A stretch of DNA of 64,000 bases from CAZCDS01 sp964497585 (GTDB taxonomy: Bacteria > Desulfobacterota > Desulfomonilia > Desulfomonilales > Desulfomonilaceae). The stretch is taken from positions 201,963-265,962 of the forward strand of contig CAZCDS010000002.1 of assembly GCA_964497585.1 (NCBI GenBank). Reading direction: 5' to 3'. The translations under genes and the position numbers were made by a program. The notes beneath the pieces are model-generated. The model made no database searches, was not told where the DNA came from, and was given only the letters and a program-made list of their open reading frames with translations. Positions within the stretch are counted from its first letter, which is position 1. Every line of letters starts with the position of its first letter. Below are positions 8,167 through 17,900 of the stretch, in pieces.

Positions 8167-8838
8167 TTACCAACAGCGCCCGAAGAGCGGCTTCTTGTGG
8201 GAGACCGACTTATCAGCATAGGGCACCTCGGACCATCGCCCCACCGGCGAGTCCAGAGACCCAGAGACCAGCCGGAAGGGAGCCTCCATAAGTCCCAGAG
8301 CCAGCCTAACGCAACCGGGAACCTGGGGAGCGTAATCCCGTCGGGTAACGATGGGTTGAGAGGGCATCGGGGTCTCTATCCGCGCGGCGCACCGGTAGTT
8401 CACCTGTCGATAGGATGGCCCTGAGGCTGCCGCGAGGGGCCTGCACTTGCTTATGCGTCTGGGTGGCGGCTGGCCGTTATACTGATAGGGGGCACACACG
8501 GGGGGCGCAGGGCCGCACACGGGCCCGTATGAGCAAAAGGGTCGCCGGAATCCGCAGGGGCGCCGAGGTGGAGCCAGCAGGCCTCGCATGATAAGCGAAG
8601 GAATATTGAGACAAGCCCCGAGCGTTCGTGCACATCCGCGTATGCACCCGCCGCAAAGACCGAAAGGCCGTACGGGCCAGGGACGTACGCAGGGGCCGGG
8701 GTAACAGGGATAATAGGGCGTTGGACGGTAGGACGGTTGCGGACAGGCCGGGGGACCTCCCGCGAGCACGTACGAATTACCGGCTGTTCCGAGGAGAAGC
8801 ACCACGAGGGAAAGAAAGAGCGCGACTCTTGCCACCAT
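8167..8838 (-). CDS. Exported Cys/Pro-rich protein
   Basis: A 223-residue protein with a clear signal peptide (hydrophobic residues about 5-25, ending near VLAGG). The mature part is rich in Cys, Pro, Tyr and Arg with short motifs such as YYPCYPGPC, GLCGGCIRGC and APPVCAPYQYN. Roughly eighteen cysteines suggest several disulfide bonds in the periplasm or outside the cell. The second half is less Cys-rich and contains possible amphipathic segments. The start is fixed by AAGGAGG 7 bases upstream of the ATG. A weak promoter is possible at 8940-8968, and a strong terminator lies downstream at 7881-7905, so it is a monocistronic unit. A smaller protein of similar style lies at 36781-37083. Function unknown; a surface or coat-like structural role is a guess. 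Confidence 0.7.
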   Translation of the reverse strand: MVARVALFLSLVVLLLGTAGNSYVLAGGPPACPQPSYRPTPYYPCYPGPCVRPWPVRPFGLCGGCIRGCARTLGACLNIPSLIMRGLLAPPRRPCGFRRPFCSYGPVCGPAPPVCAPYQYNGQPPPRRISKCRPLAAASGPSYRQVNYRCAARIETPMPSQPIVTRRDYAPQVPGCVRLALGLMEAPFRLVSGSLDSPVGRWSEVPYADKSVSHKKPLFGRCW

Positions 8839-8939
8839 ACCTTATCCTCCTTTTCAGATCCTTCACTTGATGCTTTAAGGCGTAGATAAATCTGAAGGAT
8901 ACTGAATATTAGCCCCTTGGAGGGCTTCATTGAGGGACG

Positions 8940-8968
8940 CCTTTAACATGGAGCATAAAGCGTGTCAA
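8940..8968 (-). promoter_or_regulatory. Possible promoter of the Cys/Pro-rich gene
   Basis: Minus-strand TTGACA (8963-8968) is preceded by TTTGC, as in other promoters of this window. The -10 (TTAAAG or TAAAGG) matches the consensus poorly. It lies about 100 bases ahead of the start codon. Confidence 0.35.
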
Positions 8969-9037
8969 GCAAAAAGAATTATGTCTTGCTGTTATAAAGA
9001 AAGCGTAAATTGAAACGGACCTGAATGGGTTATCTTA

Positions 9038-9066
9038 TTGATTAAGAAGTCATTTTTTGATATTTA
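9038..9066 (+). promoter_or_regulatory. Possible promoter of the TPR gene
   Basis: TTGATT (9038-9043) and TATTTA (9061-9066) are 17 bases apart in an AT-rich patch about 105 bases before the TPR start codon. The match to the consensus is moderate. Confidence 0.35.
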
Positions 9067-9170
9067 AGAGGGGAGCACGGCAGGTCATGAGCCTCGCTCA
9101 TACCTTGCGAGACCGTGGCGACAGACACGGATTTGTGCTAAACGGGGGGGAATGAGAAGGAACGCCAAGA

Positions 9171-10553
9171 ATGATAAGTGGCATGCACAAGACACTGTTT
9201 TTCCTCATGCTCGCGGTTATCGTGGCGCCGGTACAAGCAATCCAGGCCCAGGACGCGATCGGATTCTATAATAGGGGCGTGGACGCGCTCGAAAGTGGGC
9301 GCCTCGACCAGGCAATCGAGTTCTTCACGAAGGCCATTGAGCTCGACCCTCTCGATCACCTCGCTTACAACAACCGGGGCGTGGCGTACAAGCGCAAGGG
9401 GGACTACGACCGTGCCATTGCCGATTACAACCGCTCTCTGGAAATCAAGCCCGACTACTCCTTTGCCTTGGCCAACAGGGGAACGGCTCGTTTCAAACAG
9501 GGAGATCTGGACGGTGCGCTTCAGGATCTTCGGATCGCGGCGAAGCATCGGCACCGCGACAGCGTAATTCGGACCACGCTCGGCATGGTGTACAAAGGGA
9601 AGGGCGATCTGAAGCAAGCAGCCAAGGAGTTCCGAGCCGCAGCGCACGACCGCCGGAACTACCGAGCCCATGAGGCGCTGGGCGAAATCAGCGAGGAACA
9701 ACACGATTATGCGGGAGCCATCAAGGACTATTCGAAGGCACTCGCCGTGAAGAAGAATTACGCAAAGGAGGCGGATCTGGGGGATCTCCCACAACGTCTG
9801 GACAGGACGCGCAGGTTGCTGGCTGAGCAGATTCACGAGGAGGGACTCGCCGAATATCGCCAGGGTCACGAGAAGAAGGCGATTCGCAAGTTTACCGAGG
9901 CCTTGAAGACCTATCCGGGTCTCGTGCGAGCGCTTCGGGACCGTGGCCTCACCTACCACAAGCTGGGCCGCCTCAAGCAGGCGGTAGAGGATTTCACAAC
10001 CGCGTTGGAACTCGACCCCTCAAATTCCGAGATGTACCGGGTTCGCGCCGACACCTTCTACAAGATGGATAAGCATGACAAGGCCCTTGCCGACTATAAC
10101 CGCGGACTGGAGTTGAATCCCGAAGACGCCATCGCCTACAACAACCGAGGACTGGTACACCACGAGCGCAACGAGCTGGACATGGCACTGGCCGATTATT
10201 CCAAGGCCATTTCGCTTGACCCTCGAAATCCCACCTTTTTCGAGAACCGTGCCCTCATAAACTTCTCCAGGGGGAAAAAGAAAAAGGCCCTTGATGATTT
10301 TCGAAAAGCGCTCGAATTGACCAAGAACGAGCAGCGACGTCTCGAAATTGAGAAGAAGATAACAACGATAGAACGCCAGATCAGTGGACCGCGAGCACAG
10401 GCCGCGCACTCGATCTCAGAACTTCGTGAGCGCGGGCTCTTTTCTCTGGACGACGGGACGAACTTCCCAAGGCCGGGCGGTCGTCCGACAGCCTTCAACA
10501 CCACAGGACCACGGGCAACTTCTACCAACGACGCTGCCTTTCGGATGAGATGA
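9171..10553 (+). CDS. Exported TPR-repeat protein
   Basis: A 460-residue protein with an N-terminal signal peptide (hydrophobic run to about residue 26, QAIQAQ). About ten tetratricopeptide repeats follow, seen as recurring patterns such as AYNNRGVAYKRKGDYDRAI, ALANRGTARFKQGDLDGAL and AYNNRGLVHHERNELDMAL. They are arranged in two blocks (about residues 28-205 and 225-395) separated by a Lys/Arg-rich linker. The C-terminal 65 residues are polar and low in structure. TPR arrays mediate protein-protein contacts; with a signal peptide this one acts in the periplasm, perhaps in envelope assembly. The partner is unknown. The ATG at 9171 has GAAGGA about 9 bases upstream; ATG 9183 in frame is an alternative. 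It converges on rph. Confidence 0.8.
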   Translation: MISGMHKTLFFLMLAVIVAPVQAIQAQDAIGFYNRGVDALESGRLDQAIEFFTKAIELDPLDHLAYNNRGVAYKRKGDYDRAIADYNRSLEIKPDYSFALANRGTARFKQGDLDGALQDLRIAAKHRHRDSVIRTTLGMVYKGKGDLKQAAKEFRAAAHDRRNYRAHEALGEISEEQHDYAGAIKDYSKALAVKKNYAKEADLGDLPQRLDRTRRLLAEQIHEEGLAEYRQGHEKKAIRKFTEALKTYPGLVRALRDRGLTYHKLGRLKQAVEDFTTALELDPSNSEMYRVRADTFYKMDKHDKALADYNRGLELNPEDAIAYNNRGLVHHERNELDMALADYSKAISLDPRNPTFFENRALINFSRGKKKKALDDFRKALELTKNEQRRLEIEKKITTIERQISGPRAQAAHSISELRERGLFSLDDGTNFPRPGGRPTAFNTTGPRATSTNDAAFRMR

Positions 10554-10681
10554 CAACTCCCTGCCGGTGACGACCGATATCCGGTAATGCCTTTGTGTTG
10601 TGCGGGCCTTCGCAGGGCCTCGATTCGTAGTCCCGGACTCGGATTCCCATAACGGTGGCGTTTCACGGTGGAAGCGGGCCG

Positions 10682-11404
10682 TCACCCCTCATGATTCACC
10701 GCTCTCTCCTGAATTCGGGAGATTTCCCGGATACCTTTCTTGGCCAGCCGCACAAGCGAGTTCATCCGCGCAAGGGAAAACGGCGCGCGTTCCGCGGTAG
10801 CTTGAACTTCCACGAGCCTACCCTGCCCCGTAATTACGACGTTCATGTCCACGTCGGCGGCTGAATCCTCGTCATAATCGAGATCGAGCAGCAACTCGTT
10901 TCCGACCACTCCCACGCTGACCGCGGCGACTGAGTCTTTGAAAGGGTCAGACGCGAGCACGCCCTGGCTGACCATGGCGTTCATCGCTTCTTGGAGAGCC
11001 ACCCAGGCGGCGGTTACAGAGGCCGTGCGGGTTCCGCCGTCGGCTTGGAGCACGTCACAATCCAGGGTAACCGTCCTCTCCCCGAAACCGGCCAGGTCGA
11101 CTACACATCGGAGAGACCTTCCTATCATGCGCTGTATCTCCTGGGTCCGGCCACCGAGCCTCCCTCCGCGCTCTCGCGGCGTACGCGTGTGCGTGGATCG
11201 GGGAAGCATCGAATACTCGGCCGTTACCCAGCCCCTCCCCGAGTTCTTGAGGAAGGGGGGAACCCGATCCTCTACGGTGGCAGCGCACACGACCCTGGTG
11301 TTACCCGCCTCAATGAGGGCCGAGCCTTCGGCATGTCTCAGCACGCCCGACACGATCACCCAATGTCTCAGCTCATCGGCACGACGGTCTCCGTTTCGAA
11401 TCAT
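10682..11404 (-). CDS. rph: Ribonuclease PH
   Basis: A 240-residue phosphorolytic 3'-to-5' exoribonuclease that trims the 3' ends of tRNA precursors and, in some bacteria, rRNA. The family pattern is complete: an N-terminal RNGDRRADELR segment, the substrate-loop segment MLPRSTHTRTPRER, GGRTQEIQRMIGRSLR, the ILDCDVLQADGGTRTA type motif (here TLDCDVLQADGGTRTA) and the C-terminal DVDMNVV with its metal-coordinating acids. The length matches the family (about 240). The ATG at 11404 is chosen over the longer frame to 11452 because GAGGA lies 6 bases upstream and family members begin here. It is transcribed leftward, convergent with the TPR gene, and I see no terminator between them. Confidence 0.95.
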   Translation of the reverse strand: MIRNGDRRADELRHWVIVSGVLRHAEGSALIEAGNTRVVCAATVEDRVPPFLKNSGRGWVTAEYSMLPRSTHTRTPRERGGRLGGRTQEIQRMIGRSLRCVVDLAGFGERTVTLDCDVLQADGGTRTASVTAAWVALQEAMNAMVSQGVLASDPFKDSVAAVSVGVVGNELLLDLDYDEDSAADVDMNVVITGQGRLVEVQATAERAPFSLARMNSLVRLAKKGIREISRIQERAVNHEG

Positions 11405-11963
11405 GGACTGTCCTCGTCCGTATGGGTAGCAGAATTGGCTGGAGCTTACCATCTAGAGATAGTGGACTGTCAAGAGAACCGTCTCGTCACGGGCGACTCT
11501 CACTCATGCCGGCTCGGCGTCTGTGACATTGGGACGCGTGCAACGCCTAAGCGATGTCGGTTCCTGGATTGTTGCACCGCTCCAGGGGTCTGATCTCGGA
11601 ATTTTGTACGCTTTGCGCCTGCAGTTTCCAGACAAGCTACCCCCCAGAAAGGAGACGGAATTGACAATGACTTTATATTATAATAGGAACATCTTGATTT
11701 TTATTGATAAATGTGCTAGATGGGAGAGGAGGAAGGTAAGTGGGGCGTGCGTACGTGGTGGTGAGTGGCGCCTCCCGGAATCTCGTGAAAAGGCCCAAAA
11801 CGCCTTGTTTTAGTGGCGATCGCTCGACGAGGAACCGGATACAGGGCGTGCATCACGCGTTTGCGGAGAGGGCCCGGCGACGAGGCGTCTGTTCGTCCCG
11901 GGTCCTGCCTTGCCTTGGGGTCGACGCGAACGACCACGCACTTCGAGCAGGAGGAATATTGTC
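11405..11963. other. Divergent intergenic region rph / cvpA-like
   Basis: About 560 bases with no gene. An AT-rich core at 11661-11700 contains TTGACA (11661-11666) and TATAAT (11679-11684), but their 12-base spacing is too short to form one promoter; either could belong to a promoter for the rightward CvpA-like gene. A minus-strand TTGACA near 11468 could serve rph but has a poor -10. Confidence 0.4.
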
Positions 11964-12650
11964 ATGCAACTCATTGAGGGCTACAATCTCATCGATTTGT
12001 TCGTTGCCGGCGTAATCTTGATCGGCTTCCTCCTGGGGATCTGGAAAGGATTCGTACGGTCACTCACCGCGCTGGCAAGCCTTGTTCTTGGGGTGCTCCT
12101 TGCTCTGAAGTACTACCACCGTGTTGAGCCCTACCTTGGTAAGATCTCATCGCTGGACCCGCACATCTCGATGATACTTTCCATGGTCATCGTGTTCATA
12201 GCTGTCCAAATAGTTTTCGTTGCCATCCGGCGGCTGCTCGACGCGCTGGTCGATCTGACCAACCTGAGTTGGCTCGACCGTATTCTCGGCGCGATAATGG
12301 GTCTAGCCGCCGGACTTCTCGTTGCCGGGGCCGCGGTTGAGGTGATGCTGACTGGAATTCCCGAATGGCCTGTAATCAAGCAATCCAAACTCGTTCCCCC
12401 GGTGCACGAACTGAGTCAGAAGGCGTTGAGCTTTGCACCGCAAAGCGCGCGCGACCATCTGCAAGCTTTGACCAAGAGATGGAAGGGTATTACGGAAACC
12501 ACAACACCCAAGACTCGGGGAAAGGCAGCTCCTAAGGCCCAGCCCAAGGCAGTTCCCGAGGCCCCTCACAGGGCCGCGCCCGAAACCACCGGACCTAAGG
12601 TAACGCCCTGGAAGACCACTCCCCCAAGTGCTCCGCCTGCACCGCGTTAA
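11964..12650 (+). CDS. CvpA-family membrane protein
   Basis: A 228-residue inner-membrane protein of the CvpA (colicin V production) family. The first about 150 residues hold four hydrophobic segments: NLIDLFVAGVILIGFLLG; a second after GFVRSLTALASL; a third around MILSMVIVFIAVQIVFV; and a fourth around ILGAIMGLAAGLLVAGA. The motif GIWKGFVRSL after helix 1 is typical of CvpA proteins. The C-terminal 60 residues are a Pro/Ala/Lys/Thr-rich cytoplasmic or periplasmic tail that is longer than in the usual 160-residue CvpA. The ATG at 11964 has AGGAGG 9 bases upstream, ruling out the longer frame from 11910. It lies 52 bases ahead of a LysM lipoprotein in the same direction and may form an operon with it. 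Confidence 0.75.
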   Translation: MQLIEGYNLIDLFVAGVILIGFLLGIWKGFVRSLTALASLVLGVLLALKYYHRVEPYLGKISSLDPHISMILSMVIVFIAVQIVFVAIRRLLDALVDLTNLSWLDRILGAIMGLAAGLLVAGAAVEVMLTGIPEWPVIKQSKLVPPVHELSQKALSFAPQSARDHLQALTKRWKGITETTTPKTRGKAAPKAQPKAVPEAPHRAAPETTGPKVTPWKTTPPSAPPAPR

Positions 12651-12702
12651 GGAGAGGCATGTTCAGGTTTGACTGTCCCGAGGGCCAGTCCAGGAGGATC
12701 TG

Positions 12703-13605
12703 ATGAAACGATCTTGCACCATACTGTCGGGCGTCCTGATTCTCGGGCTCATCGCTGGGTGCACCTATTTCCAGCCAAAAGACGAACCGCCCCCCCTGCC
12801 TCCCATCGAGGAGACTAAGCCGCCTTTGAAGATGCAGGGGAGTCTGTTCAAGTCCTTTCCCTGGGACGAATTGCCCAAGCCACTCAAGGACGGGAGCGAT
12901 CCCGACACCTTCATGTACACGGTGAAAAAGGGTGAGACCCTCGAGGACGTCGCGGAGAAGAATATGGGAGATCCTGCACTGGCTACAGGCCTGGCGTCGT
13001 ACAACGGACTCTCCTCCCCCAGGAATGTTCCCGAGGGTGAGAAGATCGTAATTCCGTTTCCGATCATTGGAGTCAGCAGCCAGATTCTCGTCAAACGCAA
13101 GGGCAGCAAGGAATTCTCAGGACCGAAACCTTTCGACACCGAATTGAGCAAAGGCGATGAATACAGACTCCGCTTCGAGACGAACGTGAACGGGTATCTC
13201 TATGTTTTCCGGCAAGGGCCGAAGCAAACAACCATGCTCTTCCCCACGCCGCCGCCGAAGCCCAGGCGACGGGCCAAGCCCAGGCGCGGGAGAGCAGCGC
13301 CGGCTCCGCCTCCTCGAGCTGAAAAGGTGACCGCTCATGAACCGGTCCTCATTCCGTCGGGAAAAAGCGGGTACAAGTACGATCCCAAGAGGGTCGGTGA
13401 TCGACTCTATGTCTTCCTCTCTCTGAGGAAAATCCCGGAACTGGAAGACCTCAAAGAGAAGAAGAAAATCGCGGTGGAGGACATCCAGGACGTTATGCAT
13501 CGCATAAAGATCGGCGACATCTATTCCGACGAAGCTCCCTACACGCTGCTCCGCATCGCGGATCCCACTGAGATATTGGGATTCTCGCTGACGCTGAAGG
13601 GATAG
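12703..13605 (+). CDS. LysM/DUF4384-like lipoprotein
   Basis: A 300-residue lipoprotein. The signal peptide ends in the lipobox LIAGC, so Cys20 should be acylated. After a Pro-rich stretch comes a LysM-like domain (residues about 71-117: YTVKKGETLEDVAEKNMGD to IVIPFP), the fold that binds peptidoglycan. Then follows a DUF4384-like beta domain (about 145-300), recognised by RFETNVNGYLYVFRQG, the TMLFP phrase and the closing L-x-IADP segment. DUF4384 domains occur in envelope proteins and some kinases of deltaproteobacteria. A basic Pro/Arg/Ala-rich loop interrupts the second domain (PKPRRRAKPRRGRAAP). It probably anchors in a membrane and contacts the cell wall. GGAGG lies 5-6 bases before the ATG. 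The tRNA-Ala promoter begins 11 bases after the stop. Confidence 0.75.
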   Translation: MKRSCTILSGVLILGLIAGCTYFQPKDEPPPLPPIEETKPPLKMQGSLFKSFPWDELPKPLKDGSDPDTFMYTVKKGETLEDVAEKNMGDPALATGLASYNGLSSPRNVPEGEKIVIPFPIIGVSSQILVKRKGSKEFSGPKPFDTELSKGDEYRLRFETNVNGYLYVFRQGPKQTTMLFPTPPPKPRRRAKPRRGRAAPAPPPRAEKVTAHEPVLIPSGKSGYKYDPKRVGDRLYVFLSLRKIPELEDLKEKKKIAVEDIQDVMHRIKIGDIYSDEAPYTLLRIADPTEILGFSLTLKG

Positions 13606-13616
13606 GGCAAAAGTAT

Positions 13617-13646
13617 TTGACTCTGGCTGAAAGCCGGTCCTATAAT
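13617..13646 (+). promoter_or_regulatory. Promoter of tRNA-Ala
   Basis: TTGACT (13617-13622) and a perfect TATAAT (13641-13646) are separated by 18 bases, placing the transcript start a few bases before the mature tRNA 5' end at 13657. Confidence 0.8.
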
Positions 13647-13656
13647 AAAGGTCCTC

Positions 13657-13732
<76 letters not shown>

Positions 13733-13748
13733 CGAATTACCTGGAATT

Positions 13749-13789
13749 ACCGCCGACTTGAGTTGATCGCTCTCGGCGGTTTTTCTTTT
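13749..13789 (+). terminator. Terminator after tRNA-Ala
   Basis: ACCGCCGA (13749-13756) pairs with TCGGCGGT (13773-13780) across a 16-base loop and is followed by TTTTCTTTT. A classic rho-independent terminator for the tRNA transcript. Confidence 0.8.
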
Positions 13790-13804
13790 CCAGAAACACG
13801 ATTG

Positions 13805-14500
13805 TGTCAGAACTGTGTCTTTCGTCTCTGCACACCCGATTGGAATACTCGATCAACTTCGCAATCCCGGTGCCGAATAATGGGTGGTCATGCTTCGACC
13901 CGACTTGTGTCCCAGCAAGTCCTTTCGGTCCTCTTCGCAGGCGTCGGCCGTACGTAAGCGTCGTGGTCTGTAGGTGTGTTTCAAGCCATGAATGCGCGCC
14001 TACGGCCGCCCTGCCTGGAGTCTTGCTCTTTTCCACACAGATCTGCACGTCTTCTTCAGCGGATTTCCCTCGCATGTGAACACGAATTCCGGTTGGCCTC
14101 CCCTTACCTCACCTACGATCTCCTGAGCCGGTCGGTTAAACACCACTACCCGGTGTGCGCGGGTCTTCACCATGGGGAGAGGGATCACAAAGACCGATGA
14201 ATATAAGTCCGGATAGGGCATATCCCATTCCCATCTGAGCGCACAGATTTCGCCTTAGCAGCAGCCGATGTTAACGTCAAAGAGAGCCATTGGCTTCAGT
14301 TTCATCTCAGCGGTCGGAGCCGCCTTACGGTTGGGTCCTGAGGCGCCTTAATGTGATGATGCGTACGTAAGGGCATCTGGGGCAATCGCTGTATCTCATT
14401 TTCTGCATTCCGCGCGTTCCGGCCCGCAATATCTTGTTCCGCACACACGATCAGGCACTCATCGCCCCCGCTCCGTGATGCCGGCAAGCCGCTTCTCATG
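13805..14500 (-). pseudogene. Decayed tyrosine recombinase (phage-type integrase)
   Basis: Read leftward, pieces of a tyrosine recombinase catalytic domain appear in order but in different frames. First comes MALFDVNIGCC, a TAA stop, then GEICALRWEWD (the box I region, which normally contains TG-R-GE). Next is VFVIPLPMVKTRAHRVV, then EFVFTCEGNPLKK and SVWKRARLQAG. After a frame change come TYGRRLR (the H-L-R-H-T-F-x-R-L region) and LIEYSNRVC, near the C-terminus. At least one in-frame stop and one frameshift break it, and the HxLRHT box and catalytic Tyr region are not intact. The N-terminal DNA-binding part (beyond about 14500) is not recognisable. Its location directly beside tRNA-Ala is the usual one for an integrase of an element inserted in the tRNA 3' end. 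The limits are approximate. Confidence 0.7.
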
Positions 14501-14901
14501 TGCTCGGCATCCCATCCGGTTATCGTTGAGCTCCCTCATGATAGGCCTGCATCTTCGCCCTTCATGACTGGTGACCGAGATCGCCTCAGAAATCAGGTTT
14601 GGTGTACTCGAACTCTGCATTTCTTAATACAGTACGTTATATAAAATAAATAACTTATTGTCTTATCACAGAAAACATTGTAGAGGATGGGATGAGAGGA
14701 AGCTGCACCTCTTGTCGGGGAACGGTCCTCACGGCCGGAAGGGTGCTTACGTATCCGACGGTCCGTACTGCTGCACAACTCACCCTTTATGGTTGAGTCG
14801 CGCAGCAAACCGGTGCCTCCTCGCGCTTCCGCTTCCACAGCGGTTCCAGTTTCGTGAACCTGCCACGGCCTTCTAAGGGTTGTGGCGATCAAGAGGGGAT
14901 C
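14501..14901. other. Intergenic upstream of the RND pump
   Basis: An AT-rich block at about 14625-14675 stands out against the GC-rich surroundings and may be the remains of the element associated with the integrase relic, or a promoter region. No gene or clean promoter is recognised. Confidence 0.35.
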
Positions 14902-17900
14902 ATGTCACTTGCTGATAAATACAACCTTGGATTGACCGGCAGGATTGTCGAAGCGTCACTCACTTCAAAGCTTCCCGTAATCTTCATCATCCTGGCGCTC
15001 CTCTGTGGAGTCACAGCACTCCTATTCACCCCGCGGGAAGAGGACCCCCAGATCGTCGTGCCTATGATTGACGTCATTATCGATTTTCCGGGAGCTTCCG
15101 CGAAGGAGGTGGAGAATCTCGTCACGATCAATCTCGAGCGCAGACTCTGGGAGATAGACGGCGTGGAATACGTCTATTCCGAGTCACAAGAAGGGAGCGC
15201 AGTGGTCACGGCCCGCTTCTACGTGGGACAGGACCGCGTTGCCAGCCTGGAAAAGACGCAAAGCAAGATCATGTCCTATATCGACAAGGTCCCTCCAGGG
15301 GTCAAAGGATGGATAGTCAAGCCTCGCGAGATCGATGACGTCCCCATTGTGACACTCACGCTGTACAGCGCTGATTATTCTGACTATCAACTGAAACGGG
15401 TAGCTCAGGAGATCGTCCACAGAGTCCAAAGCATAGCGGAAGCGGGAAGGGCGTACATCGTAGGCGGCCGCAATCGACAGATACGAGCTCTTCTGAATCC
15501 AGACATGATGGCCGCCCGCCACGTGACCGCCTTGGACATCTCCAGAGCCCTAAAATCCTCAGACGTCAATGTCCGTGCCGGTTCCATGGATGTGAAAAAC
15601 CACAACATACTCGTCGATGCAGGGCCGTTTATCAAGTCGGTGCAGGAAGTGAAGGACGTCGTCGTCGGCGTGTATAAGGGGAACACCGTCCATTTGTCGG
15701 ACGTGGCCCAAGTCATCGACGGACCCGAGGTGGTGCAGTCTTACACGAGGCTGACTTTCGGTCCGGCGGCCGCCAAGAAAGGTTCCGACCGCGGTAGCGC
15801 TTTGGGGCGGCCTGGAAAGTCCTATCCCCAGGTCACGGTAGCCGTGGCAAAGCGGAGGGGCTCCAACGCGGTCGCTGTAGCCGACGAGATACTCAGACGC
15901 CTGGATACGCTAAGAAACGACGTTATTCCCGCGGACATGAATGTGCTGGTGACGAGGAACTATGGAAAAACGGCCAACGACAAGGTGAATGAACTGATTC
16001 AACACCTCGGAATAGCCGTGATCAGTATCGTTGCGCTGCTGACCCTCGCTCTCGGTTGGCGAGAAGCCACCATAACGGCACTGGCCGTACCCATCACCCT
16101 GGCCGTGACCCTGCTGGCCAACATGCTCGTCGGGTATTCGATCAACCGCGTCACCCTATTCGCGCTGATACTCTCGCTCGGACTTCTGGTGGACGATCCC
16201 ATCGTGGATGTGGAGAACATTCATCGGCACTTCCGCCTCCGGACTCATCCTCCGTTGGATGCAACCATTCTCGCGGTCCACGAAGTCATGCCGCCCACCA
16301 TAATGGCCACTTTGGCCGTCATCGTTTCCTTTCTTCCGCTGTTCTTCATAACCGGAATGATGGGACCCTACATGCGTCCCTTGGCGTTCAATGTGCCCGT
16401 TGCGGTCACCGTTTCCCTGATCGTGGCGTTCGTCATCACGCCGTGGATCACTTTCCGTGCACTCAGGAGGACACGGGAGAAACCCGGAGAGCCGTACGAT
16501 CTTCGATCCGGATCGGTCTACAAAACGTACGAACGACTGATAACACCGTTCCTCGAAAGCAGAAAGAAGAGCTATGCATTTCTTGGAGGGATTGTTCTGG
16601 CGCTTGTCGGATGCGTCTGCCTCCTGCTGTTCAATGCCATACCCCTGAAGATGCTCCCCTTTGACAACAAGAATGACTTCCTGATCGTATTGCGCACGCC
16701 GGAAGGGACCACTCTGGAGACGACATCCGCGTGCGCGGCAGACCTCGCCGAATATCTCACCACCGTGAACGAGGTCACCAATGTAGAGTCGTACGTAGGG
16801 ATACCTGCGCCCATCGACTTCAATGGACTGGTGAGGCATTACTATCTTCTCAAAGGGGATAATCAAGCTCAGATCAGGGTAAATCTGGTGGACAAGAAAG
16901 ATCGGGTGTATCAGAGCCACGCGGTGGCGCTTAGACTGAGGCCCGATATCGTCAGAATCGGCCACTCGTACGGTGCCATCGTCAAGATTGTAGAGGTCCC
17001 GCCGGGTCCACCGGTACTCTCGACCTTGGTGGCGGAGGTCTATCCTCCTCCCGAAGCGTCTTATGCGGATCTCATCAAGCAGGCACAAAAGGTAAAGAAG
17101 ATGATGCAGCACACCAATCTCGTGGTCGATGCGGACGATTCCGTGGAGGCGCCCCAGACAAAACTGTTGTTTGCGGTCGATCGAGAGAAAGCCGGACTGG
17201 GAGGAGTAACCGAAGCTGATATTGCAGAATCCGCCAAGATCCTTCTCGGCGGAGAATCACCTGCCACTGTCCACATCGACGGCGAGCGGACTCCTCTGGA
17301 AATCAATATTCGGCTCCCCAGGTCCATGCGATCCCGTCTGGAGGATATGGGACCGATAAGACTCAAATCTTCCAGCGGTTCCCTGGTCCCTTTCAACGAG
17401 CTCGGACAAATAGAACGAGGAGTGATCGATCAGACCATCTACAGAAAGGATTTGGAGCGGGTCGTGTTCGTTACCGCGGACATGGCCGGGCGCAGCCCCG
17501 TGAACGCAATATTTGACCTGATGGCTGAACTCAAGAAGAATCCTCTTCCTCACGGGTACAAGGTAAACCTGGCCGGCGAAGGTGAATGGAAGATCACCCT
17601 CGACGTCTTTCGAGATCTTGGGCTCGGATTTCTGGCCGCGCTGGTCCTCATTTACATTCTGCTCGTTCAACAGACCCAATCCTTCGGCATTCCTTTGGTG
17701 ATCATGGCCGCGATACCGCTGACCATGATTGGAATCGGACCCGGTTTCGCACTACTAAACGTGCTGGCCGCCCAAAAGGTGGGGAATTATCCGGATCCGA
17801 TCTTTTTCACTGCCACCGCGATGATCGGCATGATAGCCTTGGCAGGTATTGTCGTGAGGAATTCCATTCTTCTCATCGACTTCATTCATGTGCGGACCCG

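Noticed and set aside
11661..11684. TTGACA and TATAAT pair upstream of the CvpA-like gene
   Set aside because: The 12-base spacing is too short for a sigma-70 promoter; noted only in the intergenic entry.
16156..17112. 318-codon minus-strand frame inside the RND permease gene
   Set aside because: The plus strand encodes a complete RND domain here; the opposite frame is an artefact of GC-rich codon use.
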